A stretch of 55,476 nt of DNA from GCA-2733415 sp049609325. Lineage in GTDB: Bacteria; Bacteroidota; Bacteroidia; Flavobacteriales; Flavobacteriaceae. The stretch covers positions 1-55,476 of the forward strand of contig JBMYYK010000012.1 in the NCBI GenBank assembly GCA_049609325.1, read 5' to 3'. The first letter of the stretch is position 1, and the number at the start of each line of letters is the position of its first letter. Below the pieces are notes generated by a model. It was not told where the DNA came from. It saw only the letters and a list, made by a program, of their open reading frames with translations, and did not search any database. Shown here in pieces: positions 43,535 through 52,216 of this stretch. Both the position numbers and the translations under genes were made by a program.

Positions 43535-44233
43535 TTAAAACTGAGTGTCTAATTTTATATAATCTAAAAATTCTCTTCGTACTTTATCTTCTTTAAAGGC
43601 TCCGCCAAATTCAGAGGTTACAGTACTGCTTTCAATATCTCTAATACCTCTAGAGTTAACGCATAAATGCTTAGCGTCAATTACGCAAGCCACGTCTTCT
43701 GTACCTAAAGCTAGTTGTAATTCACGCACAACTTGTATGGTTAAACGTTCTTGTACTTGTGGTCGTTTTGCGAAATAATCTACAATACGATTCATTTTTG
43801 ATAAGCCAATAACTTTACCTTTAGATATATAGGCCACATGTGCTCTACCAACTATTGGTAATAAATGATGTTCACACGTAGAGTATAATGTAATGTTTTT
43901 TTCAACTAACATTTCGCCATACTTATACTTGTTGTCAAAGGTTGAGGCGTTAGGTTTATTATCTGGGTGTAACCCACCAAATAGTTCTTTCACAAACATT
44001 TTTGCTACACGTTTTGGTGTACCACTTAAACTATCATCAGTAAGGTCTAAACCTAGTGTTTGCATTATGTTTTCAACATCTTTTTTGATGGCTTCTATTT
44101 TTGAATCATCGTCTAATTCAAAGGCGTCATCTCGTAAAGGCGTATCAAATGAAGTTCCTATATGGTTGTCTCCAATATCGTCTATTTCTTTCACTGTATT
44201 TGGTTTCGTTATTGTGTTTAAAATACAACTCAT
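43535..44233 (-). CDS. folE: GTP cyclohydrolase I
   Basis: 232 residues. The zinc and active-site motifs are complete: STCEHHLLPIVGRAHVAY, then VIGLSKMNRIVDYFAKRPQ and CVIDAKHLCVNSRGI, with ligands Cys (CEHH), His and the later Cys. It converts GTP to dihydroneopterin triphosphate, the first step of folate and related pterin synthesis, as a cytoplasmic decamer. The first ~45 residues (ending LRDDAFELDDDSK) are acidic and poorly conserved. Followed by cysS after 41 bp. Confidence 0.97.
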   Translation of the reverse strand: MSCILNTITKPNTVKEIDDIGDNHIGTSFDTPLRDDAFELDDDSKIEAIKKDVENIMQTLGLDLTDDSLSGTPKRVAKMFVKELFGGLHPDNKPNASTFDNKYKYGEMLVEKNITLYSTCEHHLLPIVGRAHVAYISKGKVIGLSKMNRIVDYFAKRPQVQERLTIQVVRELQLALGTEDVACVIDAKHLCVNSRGIRDIESSTVTSEFGGAFKEDKVRREFLDYIKLDTQF

Positions 44234-44258
44234 ATTGTATGAGTAGAGATTAAGACGG

Positions 44259-44266
44259 CAAAGATA
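44259..44266 (-). promoter_or_regulatory. -7 element of folE-cysS (TATCTTTG)
   Basis: TATCTTTG on the minus strand is 25 bp upstream of the folE start codon. The -33 element is not clear: the nearest TTTG is only 10 bases upstream. Confidence 0.5.
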
Positions 44267-44380
44267 CTAAAACTTACAAATTTTTTAGACTTAGGGTTTA
44301 GGAAATATCGTTAGATATGATTTTTTATGACTCATAATTATACAGTTTAAGTGATAAAAAATATATTCAAATCGATATGT

Positions 44381-44406
44381 TTTGAGTGTAATTAATTGTA
44401 TATTTG
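44381..44406 (+). promoter_or_regulatory. Possible promoter of the first adhesin module (TTTG-N14-TATATTTG)
   Basis: TATATTTG (44399-44406) is an exact -7 match. TTTG at 44381-44384 is only 14 bases upstream, shorter than usual, so the upstream half is uncertain. The leader would be about 75 nt. Confidence 0.45.
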
Positions 44407-44486
44407 TACTGATAATCAAATGATTGCAATTTAGTCTTCGTCATGTTTAATACAGCAATAAAGCTCTGCTGTTATAAATTGTTGGG

Positions 44487-44933
44487 ATGAATTGTGATTT
44501 TTTTTATTGTAGACGCACTAAATGCATTGTTGTAATTTTTATAATGTGTAGTGTGATGCTGTCTAATGCACAAGTGCAACCTAAAAATTCATTCACAGAG
44601 GCAGAAATATACACTCTAGCACTTGAGATTTTTCAGCAAGAACACATAGAGTTATTTACAAACTCATCTTCAAGACGAAAAGGGCTCATCACACGGTTTT
44701 TAAACGAACAATATTCTGTAGCATATGAACCAGGGTATAAAGGTAAAAACATTACTCAGTTGTCTAGTTTGCCGTTAAACAACAAGCATAATATAAATCT
44801 ATTACCAGATTATACGTATAACCCTGAAAGTTTTAACCCCTTAAAATACAAGTTTCCATTGAACTCCCAATCTGAAGAATTGTATCGGATTGGTAGTACT
44901 GATTACATCATCACAATACATCGGTTAAATTAG
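44487..44933 (+). CDS. Small secreted protein paired with a giant adhesin (first copy)
   Basis: 148 residues. A long N-terminus (MNCDFFYCRRTK) precedes a hydrophobic stretch ending MLSNAQ (~29), a likely signal peptide. The mature part has no domain that I recognise. It is clearly related to the product of 51773-52198: both share RRxGL/RRYSL-F, YEPGYKGK/YRPEYAGK, LNNKHNxNL/LNNKYNSNL, YNPxxFNPLKY and YRIGxxDYIxxI. Each copy stands immediately before a giant CUB-containing adhesin (15 bp here), so the pair was duplicated as a unit. A role as a helper for export or assembly of the giant protein is inference. Confidence 0.8.
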   Translation: MNCDFFYCRRTKCIVVIFIMCSVMLSNAQVQPKNSFTEAEIYTLALEIFQQEHIELFTNSSSRRKGLITRFLNEQYSVAYEPGYKGKNITQLSSLPLNNKHNINLLPDYTYNPESFNPLKYKFPLNSQSEELYRIGSTDYIITIHRLN

Positions 44934-44948
44934 TTAAGAACTACGATA

Positions 44949-47900
44949 ATGAAGAAGAGGTTGTTTTTATTGTTATTTATAGCCAGTATAGGGGTATTAC
45001 ACGGGCAAATCAATATTTCCACTGGGGGAACGGTAACTACGTGTTCAGATGTTTTTGTAGATTCTGGAGGGCTAGGCGGGAATTATTCGTCTAATGAAAA
45101 TTATGAAATTACAATTTGTCCTGATACAGCAGGTAACTACCTTCAGTTAGATTTTACCACTATTAATATTGAAGGAGGCTTTGATGATTTTTTAATTGTC
45201 TATAACGGGAACTCCTCTTCCGAACCAATTTTTGGAACAATTAATGACGATAACACGTGTGATATTACGCAATATACGTCTAGTGCGGTAGATGGTTGTT
45301 TAACAATTGTGTTTGAATCTGATAATTCATTTAATCAGTCGGGTTGGGAAGCAAATATATCATGTACAACAACACCTGGAGGAGGTTCAATTATTCCTGA
45401 AAATGCCATTTGTGGTGGTTCAGGAGCATTTTGTGCAGATGCTGGAGCTTTAGAGTTTCCAAATTCTTCAGATAATGACTGTGTGCCTGATGCACCAAAT
45501 GTTGTAGTGACAAATTCATGTTTAGGATCTGCGCCAAACCCTGCTTGGTATTTTGTTGAAATTGGCTTAGCTGGAGATATTATTATTGATATCGCACAAA
45601 CAACTGGACCAGGTGGTACAGGAGCTGGTTTAGATGTAGATTATGTGGTTTGGGGGCCGTTTCCAGATGTGGCATCAGCTTGTGTAGATTTTACTACTGG
45701 AGATTGTTCTGGCGATCATAATTGTATGGGAACTGCTGTAGATTGTAGTTATAGCACCGCTCCTGTTGAAACTGCAACAATCCCAAATGCCCAAGTAGGG
45801 GAGTTCTATATGTTTTTAATTACAAATTTTGATGGCGCTGCAGGGTATATCACATTAACACAAACTAACTTAGGAAACCCTGGTGCTGGGTCAACAGATT
45901 GTTGTCCGTATATTACAGGAGTAAATCCGTCTACTTGTGGTGCTAATGACGGATCAATTGAAATATCGTTACTGACCCCAAATACTGTATATACAATTAC
46001 GTATAATGATCCTGCACCGCAAACAATTACAACAACCTCCAATGCTTTAGGTGAGATTGTAATTACAGGTTTAGCTGCCGGAACCTATACTAATATATAT
46101 ACAAATACACCAGCTTGTAATCCTGAAGACATTACATTAGTAGATGCCGCTGCGCCTGTAGTGAATTCATTAACAGCAGTAACTCCAATATGTTCTGGGG
46201 CTAATGCAGACTTTACAATCACAGGTACTCCAAATGCAGTGGTAAGCTATACGATTAATGGAGGTGCAACTGCAACAGTAACTCTAGATGGTACTGGTAA
46301 CGCTACGATTAGTGTTGGTGGGGTAACTTCAGATACTGTTATAGTGTTGTCAGATATTTCTCTTAATAGTTGTACTACGGTTGTTGCAAATACCACTACT
46401 GTAATTGTTGATCCAGTACCTGTATTAAACAGTTTAACTTCAAACTCTCCACTTTGTACAGGGCAAGACGCCATATATACAATAAACGGAAGTCCGAATG
46501 CAATACTAACATATAATATTAATGGAGGCGCAGCTACCACAATTACGTTAGATGCTTCTGGAAATGCTAGTATAACAGTGCCGGGTATCATAGTAAATAC
46601 AACATTGAACTTGATGAATATAGCGTTAAATGCATGTAGTAGTGCACTCACTGATACAGAAACAGTGATTATAGATCCGGTTTTGGTGGTATCTAGTTTA
46701 GTGGGTAATGGACCAATTTGTGAAGGAGATGATGCAGTGTTTACTGTGGTGGGGTCTCCAAATTCTATAGTAACATATTCTATAAATGGTGGAGCGGCTC
46801 AAACAATAAACCTAGATGCTTTAGGAAATGGAGTAATAACTGTTGTTGGAGTGACTGCAAATGTTGATGTTAATCTTACCAGTTTAAGTCTTAGTGGTTG
46901 TAGTGTTGTATTAACAAATACAGCTACTGTAGTTGTGACTCCAAATTCAAGTTTAACGAGTTTAACAGCTATAAGTCCAGTTTGTATTGGAGATGATGCA
47001 GTGTTTAATTTTGTTGGGACTCCTAACGCAACAGTAACGTACACCATTAACGGAGGTGCTCCGGTTTTAGAAATATTAGATGCTTTAGGAAATGGTACAG
47101 TAACTGTTACCAATATCCTTTCAGATGTGACCTTATTAGCTTCTGGTATAACAATTAATGGATGTACTGTTACAATTTCAGAATCTGAAACTGTTATTGC
47201 TACAGCTATACCTACATTAGCCATAACTGCTTATTCTAATCCAACAACTTGTGCTGGTACAGACGGAAGTATAACGTTGGCAACAACAAACTTACCTGAC
47301 GGGACATATACATTAAATTATGAAGATGCAGCCGCAACACCGCTTACAATGACAATGATAGTTAGTGGGGGAGTAGGAACAGTTACAGGGCTATTGGCAG
47401 GAATATATAATAATATAGCAGTGACATACTTAGGATGTATTTCAATAGATAATGTCAATGTACAATTAACCGACCCGCCATTACCTACATTAAACTTGTC
47501 TGCAACATCTAATCCAACAACATGTTCTGGAACAAATGGTAGCATCACCTTAAATACAACTAATCTGCCAGACGGAAATTACACCGTTAATTATGTTGAT
47601 AATACAGGAACAGCGCAAACAGAAATAATGGTAGTAACAGGAGGAATAGGGGTGATTTCAAATGTATCTTCTGGAGAATATAATAATATTACGGTTACAC
47701 ATTTAAATTGTACATCTGTAGATGATGTAGATGTTTTATTAACTGATCCGCCTTTGCCAGTATTGACTATAAATGCAACATCTAACCCTACAACATGTGA
47801 TGGGAATGATGGTAGTATCACACTAAATACAACTAATCTGCCTGATGGAATATACACGGTAAATTATGAAGATACTACAGGAACACAACAAGCAGTATCG

Positions 47901-50900
47901 ATGCAAGTTACAGGAGGAATAGGTATCATTAATGGTTTATATGAAGGAGAGTATAATAATATAACAATTACGAATAATAACTGTACCTCGATAGATGATG
48001 TAGATGTGCTACTTTCTGACCCTTTACCATCAATACTAGCCATAATAGCAACAAGTAACCCTACTATATGTGAAGGGATAGACGGAAGTATTACATTATC
48101 GACAACTAATTTACCAGATGGAATTCATACAATAAATTATGAAGATATTGCTGGGGTGCCACAAACAACAACCATCTCGGTTACTGCAAATATAGGAGTG
48201 ATTACAGGCTTGTCGGCTGGGACTTATAATAACATTACTGTAACATTCTTGAGTTGTACTTCTGTTGAAGATATAGATGTTGTTTTAGTAGATCCGTTAC
48301 CAGCAATATTAGCAATCATCGCTAGTGCCAATCCAACTACTTGTGATGGTACTGATGGAAGCATAACCTTATCGACTGCAAACTTACCAGATGGCACGTA
48401 TACAATTAATTATGAAGATGAATCAGGTGCTCCACAAACAGAATCGATTGTTGTTGCCGGAGATATAGGGATTATTTCTGGTTTGAGTGAAGGGGAATTT
48501 AATAATATTACAGTTACATATTTGAGTTGTACTTCTGTTGAAGATATTGATGTAGAACTGATAGATCCTATACCTGCAATTATTGCAGTAATCTCCGTAG
48601 TTAATCCGAGTGGATGTAATGCGAACGATGGGAGTATAACGTTGTCTGTGGCTAATTTAATAGATGGCGTATATACAGTTCATTTTGATGATGTAAATGG
48701 TGTACAACAAACCTCAACAATTACAGTAGTTAATAATGAAGGAACAATACAGAATCTACCTTCAGGGGTTTATAATAATATTACTATTATTAGTGCAAGC
48801 TGTGAATCTGTTGAAGATGTTGATGTGGTATTGTCAGATCCTGTGCCAGCAATTTTAGCGATAATATCAGCCGCAAATCCAACAACATGTGCAGGTGCAG
48901 ATGGCGATATTGTATTATCTACATTAAACTTGCCAGATGGCATATATACAATAAATTATGAAGATGCTTCAGGGCTACCTCAAACAGTAAATATGACTGT
49001 TGTAGCTAATGTTGGTGCCATTAGCAACTTGCTGTCTGGAAGCTATAATAATATTACCGTAACTCATGTAGGCTGTACATCATCAGAAGATGTTGATGTG
49101 GTACTTGTAGATCCTTCACCACCCGTATTAAATGATATGATGAATATGGTGCCAATCTGTGAAACAGATACTGTTGTTGACGGGGTGATGCCACACGATT
49201 TAACTTTAAATATACCATCAATTATTAGTAATCAAACAGGAATAGAAGTGACCTTCTATGAACAATTGTCTGATGCGCAAACTGGTACTAATCCAATTAC
49301 CAACGATACTGCGTATGTGAATACTAATCCCACGCCTCCAGTATCAGTTCAAACCATTTATGTGAGAGGGGTAGATCAAGTAACGGGATGTTTTTCTGTA
49401 GTGAGTTTTACTATAACGGTAATGAGTACTGAAGCAGAAATACCAAACCCGCTAACTGAATGTGATGATGATAATGACGGGTATCACTATTTTGTGTTAC
49501 ATAACACCATTACGTTAAATGAAATTACTAACGGAAATGCCAATATTCAAGTGAGTTATTATGAAACTTTAGCTCAAGCAAATGCAGGGATTACAAGCGC
49601 GCAATTATCAAGTCCATATCAAAATATCACAGCATACAATCAAACAGTATATGCAAGGGCACAATTAATAACTTATGATTGTTACAGAATTGTTGAGCTA
49701 GAGTTAAATGTAACGGATGGTCCGGCATTACCACAAGGTGATTTGTTGTATAGTCAATGCGAAACTAGTGGTAGTGTTGATGGGATTGTAACGTTTGATT
49801 TGACGTCTTATGAACTATCAGATTTATTTGCTGTTATTATTGCTAATGGGGGAGATGTTTCAAATTACACAGTAAATTATTATACTGGTTTAAATGCTTC
49901 TGGCGAACCTGATTTAGCAACATTAATTAACAATCCAAGTAATTTTCAAAATACAGTTGCGCCAAATCAAACTATTTATGCTAGTGTAACTGATACTGTA
50001 ACGGGCTGTGTGTCTGTACAGCCAATAATATTGCATGTAGACTTACTTCCTGAGGCAAATTATACCGAAAAACACAAATGTGATGATGAAGTAGCTGATG
50101 GATTAACTGAATTTAATTTAACAGAGTATAGTGCAATAATAACAGGTGGAAGTCCTAATGTTGATGTAGTATTCTATACTAATCAAACTGATGCAGAAGC
50201 AGGCTCAGGAAATAATATAATTACTAATCCAACATCTTATGTGAATACGATTAATCCACAGTCAGTTTTTGTTAGGGTGTTTAATTCCAGTACTGAGTGT
50301 TATGAAGTAGCATTATTAGTATTGCATGTAGACCCTTTACCTACACCATTAAATAGTTCAGAAATTAGTACGCAATTAGGTAATAATGGCGTGATGGAGG
50401 TGTGTGATGGTAATGTTGATGGTTCTGGAAGTGTTGCGGATCAAGTGGCGGAGTTTGATTTAACCTTATGGGAAAGTCAAATATTAACAGGTGATGGGCC
50501 AGGAGTAGAGTCTGGGGTATCCGCATCATATTATACGAGTTATAATGACGCAGTACTTCAAGAGCAGATGATTAGTACTCCAACTACTTATACAAATTTA
50601 TCGAACCCACAAACTATATATGTTCGTGTTACGAATGATGGAACTGGAATAATTCCAGCAACTGAGGGGTCTGGATGTTTTGTTATACTAGAATTTCAAA
50701 TTTACGTGCCAATTCCTCAAGTAATAGTTTTAGGTAATACTGTATTGTGTATAGATGAAAACGGTGTGCCTATTGCAAATGTGCCATTACCAATTTTGCA
50801 AGCAGAAGTAACTCCTAGCGGACCATACAATTACCAATGGTCGTTAAATGACGTTACTATTCCAGGAGCAACGAATCAATCATATACTGTCACACAAGCA

Positions 50901-51488
50901 GGAGAGTATATGGTAACTGTGTCTGGGCCAACCAATTTTAATTGCATTAATTATGCATCTGTAATTGTTGAAGAGTCAGGTGTTCCAGATAATTTTAATG
51001 CTAATGTAACAACACATGCGTTTGCAGATTCTCACCAAATTGTAGCAGAGGCCACATCTAGTAACCCAAATATTGAGTTTTTGTATGCATTAGACGAAGC
51101 TCAAGGAGGAGAATTTGTCGCAAACGGAGTGTTTAATAATGTGAGTCCGGGTATTCATGTAATAACAATAACTGATAGTAGAGGCTGTTGGAAAGAGACC
51201 ATTTCAATATTAGTAATTGATTATCCTAAGTTTTTTACTCCAAATGGAGATGGCGTTAACGATACTTGGCAAATAATTGGTATTGAAGGCATCCCAATTT
51301 CAATAATTTATATTTTTGATAGATATGGTAAATTATTAAAACAATTAGATCCTAATAGTATAGGTTGGGATGGGACATATAATGGAAACCAATTACCAGC
51401 GTCTGATTATTGGTTTACTATAAAATACCTAGAAGGAACCCCTCCAGTTGAAAAAGAATTTAAAGCACATTTTTCTTTAAAGCGTTAA
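44949..51488 (+). CDS. Giant multi-repeat adhesin with CUB domain and T9SS type B sorting domain
   Basis: 2179 residues. Signal peptide ends VLHGQ (~20). A CUB-like domain (~22-140; VDSGGLGGNYSSNENY, ITICPD, GCLTIVFESD) is followed by a conserved ~190-residue region (CGGSGAFCADAG, NPAWYFVEIG, DVDYVVWGPF, MFLITNFDGAAGY). Then come four ~87-residue Ig-like repeats, seven ~90-residue repeats beginning SNPTTC-x-G-x-DGSITL, and several longer adhesion-type repeats containing TVYARAQ or QTIYVR. The C-terminal ~90 residues (YPKFFTPNGDGVNDTW, IYIFDRYGKLL, WDGTYNGNQLPASDYWF, ending FSLKR) are a type B (gliding-motility-associated) sorting domain. Expected to be exported by T9SS to the surface. Preceded by its small partner gene. 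Confidence 0.95.
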   Translation: MKKRLFLLLFIASIGVLHGQINISTGGTVTTCSDVFVDSGGLGGNYSSNENYEITICPDTAGNYLQLDFTTINIEGGFDDFLIVYNGNSSSEPIFGTINDDNTCDITQYTSSAVDGCLTIVFESDNSFNQSGWEANISCTTTPGGGSIIPENAICGGSGAFCADAGALEFPNSSDNDCVPDAPNVVVTNSCLGSAPNPAWYFVEIGLAGDIIIDIAQTTGPGGTGAGLDVDYVVWGPFPDVASACVDFTTGDCSGDHNCMGTAVDCSYSTAPVETATIPNAQVGEFYMFLITNFDGAAGYITLTQTNLGNPGAGSTDCCPYITGVNPSTCGANDGSIEISLLTPNTVYTITYNDPAPQTITTTSNALGEIVITGLAAGTYTNIYTNTPACNPEDITLVDAAAPVVNSLTAVTPICSGANADFTITGTPNAVVSYTINGGATATVTLDGTGNATISVGGVTSDTVIVLSDISLNSCTTVVANTTTVIVDPVPVLNSLTSNSPLCTGQDAIYTINGSPNAILTYNINGGAATTITLDASGNASITVPGIIVNTTLNLMNIALNACSSALTDTETVIIDPVLVVSSLVGNGPICEGDDAVFTVVGSPNSIVTYSINGGAAQTINLDALGNGVITVVGVTANVDVNLTSLSLSGCSVVLTNTATVVVTPNSSLTSLTAISPVCIGDDAVFNFVGTPNATVTYTINGGAPVLEILDALGNGTVTVTNILSDVTLLASGITINGCTVTISESETVIATAIPTLAITAYSNPTTCAGTDGSITLATTNLPDGTYTLNYEDAAATPLTMTMIVSGGVGTVTGLLAGIYNNIAVTYLGCISIDNVNVQLTDPPLPTLNLSATSNPTTCSGTNGSITLNTTNLPDGNYTVNYVDNTGTAQTEIMVVTGGIGVISNVSSGEYNNITVTHLNCTSVDDVDVLLTDPPLPVLTINATSNPTTCDGNDGSITLNTTNLPDGIYTVNYEDTTGTQQAVSMQVTGGIGIINGLYEGEYNNITITNNNCTSIDDVDVLLSDPLPSILAIIATSNPTICEGIDGSITLSTTNLPDGIHTINYEDIAGVPQTTTISVTANIGVITGLSAGTYNNITVTFLSCTSVEDIDVVLVDPLPAILAIIASANPTTCDGTDGSITLSTANLPDGTYTINYEDESGAPQTESIVVAGDIGIISGLSEGEFNNITVTYLSCTSVEDIDVELIDPIPAIIAVISVVNPSGCNANDGSITLSVANLIDGVYTVHFDDVNGVQQTSTITVVNNEGTIQNLPSGVYNNITIISASCESVEDVDVVLSDPVPAILAIISAANPTTCAGADGDIVLSTLNLPDGIYTINYEDASGLPQTVNMTVVANVGAISNLLSGSYNNITVTHVGCTSSEDVDVVLVDPSPPVLNDMMNMVPICETDTVVDGVMPHDLTLNIPSIISNQTGIEVTFYEQLSDAQTGTNPITNDTAYVNTNPTPPVSVQTIYVRGVDQVTGCFSVVSFTITVMSTEAEIPNPLTECDDDNDGYHYFVLHNTITLNEITNGNANIQVSYYETLAQANAGITSAQLSSPYQNITAYNQTVYARAQLITYDCYRIVELELNVTDGPALPQGDLLYSQCETSGSVDGIVTFDLTSYELSDLFAVIIANGGDVSNYTVNYYTGLNASGEPDLATLINNPSNFQNTVAPNQTIYASVTDTVTGCVSVQPIILHVDLLPEANYTEKHKCDDEVADGLTEFNLTEYSAIITGGSPNVDVVFYTNQTDAEAGSGNNIITNPTSYVNTINPQSVFVRVFNSSTECYEVALLVLHVDPLPTPLNSSEISTQLGNNGVMEVCDGNVDGSGSVADQVAEFDLTLWESQILTGDGPGVESGVSASYYTSYNDAVLQEQMISTPTTYTNLSNPQTIYVRVTNDGTGIIPATEGSGCFVILEFQIYVPIPQVIVLGNTVLCIDENGVPIANVPLPILQAEVTPSGPYNYQWSLNDVTIPGATNQSYTVTQAGEYMVTVSGPTNFNCINYASVIVEESGVPDNFNANVTTHAFADSHQIVAEATSSNPNIEFLYALDEAQGGEFVANGVFNNVSPGIHVITITDSRGCWKETISILVIDYPKFFTPNGDGVNDTWQIIGIEGIPISIIYIFDRYGKLLKQLDPNSIGWDGTYNGNQLPASDYWFTIKYLEGTPPVEKEFKAHFSLKR
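46166..47215 (+). repeat. Four ~87-residue Ig-like repeats in the first giant adhesin
   Basis: Units begin SLTxxxPxCxGxxAxF and contain YTINGGAxxxxxLDALGNG-type cores; spacing is about 260 bp. The DNA copies are diverged, so these are older than the LRR and 120-bp repeats near the left end. Confidence 0.85.
47218..49110 (+). repeat. Seven ~90-residue repeats in the first giant adhesin
   Basis: Each unit of about 270 bp runs from a SNPTTCxGxDGSITL sequence through LPDGxYTINYED and YNNITVT to VDVxLxDP. Two conserved cysteines per unit could form one disulphide each. Confidence 0.88.
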
Positions 51489-51684
51489 TTCTTTATAGAC
51501 ATCTCTAATTAGTTATTTCACATCAACAAATTGCTTTTTGTCGAATATATAGGTGCTTTTATCGATAATATTTTGTATCCGTTAAACATTTGTTAATTTC
51601 ATGGCAAATTTATTATTGACCCTCATAGATGTTTTTTTATAAAAAAAGCATTTAATAATAGTTAAAAGGTAGGGTAAATAGGTT

Positions 51685-51714
51685 AACAAGCGTTTCATGT
51701 ATGAAACGCTTGTT
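51685..51714. repeat. Perfect inverted repeat AACAAGCGTTTCAT / ATGAAACGCTTGTT
   Basis: 14-base arms separated by GT, in the 284-bp gap between the first giant adhesin and the second small gene. It lacks a proper T-run on the plus strand, so it may be a weak terminator or an operator for the second module. Confidence 0.65.
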
Positions 51715-51772
51715 TATGTTACATTAAAGTTATCATTAACTAACCATTAATAATTTGTTTAAAAACCCAGTT

Positions 51773-52198
51773 ATGAAAAAACACATTACTTATTTAGTAC
51801 TTATTGTAGTACTCACTGCTTTTAAGTCCTACGGGCAAGATTTTATTGAAAGAAAACATTCTGACCAATTTATTAAAAACTGTATAGTTGAAGTGTTTCA
51901 AGGAGAAACTGAAAAGTTAGTTTTTAATTCTACCTCTAGAAGATATTCTTTAATGAAGAAATTTATTAAAGATCAAGTAGTGGTTGAATACAGACCAGAA
52001 TATGCTGGGAAAGATTTTGTCTCAACAAACGAATTACAATTAAATAATAAATACAATTCTAATCTTCAAAAAGATGAATCGTATAATCCAAATACTTTTA
52101 ACCCTTTAAAGTATGGCATTTCAATGTTTCCATCTAAACGAAATATATATAGGATAGGAGAATCTGATTATATAATGATTGTATCTCAATCAAACTAA
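51773..52198 (+). CDS. Small secreted protein paired with a giant adhesin (second copy)
   Basis: 141 residues from ATG 51773 (MKKHITYLVLIVVLTAF, signal peptide ending YGQ); an in-frame TTG at 51755 gives a less normal signal and is rejected. Paralogue of the protein at 44487-44933, with the same ending pattern YNPNTFNPLKYG...NIYRIGESDYIMIVS. No known domain. The second giant adhesin begins about 15-18 bp after its stop, in the same frame. Confidence 0.82.
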   Translation: MKKHITYLVLIVVLTAFKSYGQDFIERKHSDQFIKNCIVEVFQGETEKLVFNSTSRRYSLMKKFIKDQVVVEYRPEYAGKDFVSTNELQLNNKYNSNLQKDESYNPNTFNPLKYGISMFPSKRNIYRIGESDYIMIVSQSN

Positions 52199-52216
52199 CT
52201 TACCAATTTTAATTAT

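Noticed and set aside
51663..51690. A fifth copy of the ECF-like element (TAGGGT at 51671)
   Set aside because: Fourteen bases downstream the sequence reads GCGTT, not GTGTA, and no gene starts at the right distance.
51755..51772. TTG start 18 bp upstream for the second small secreted protein
   Set aside because: ATG 51773 gives a standard signal peptide (MKKHITYLVL) and the TTG adds residues without support.
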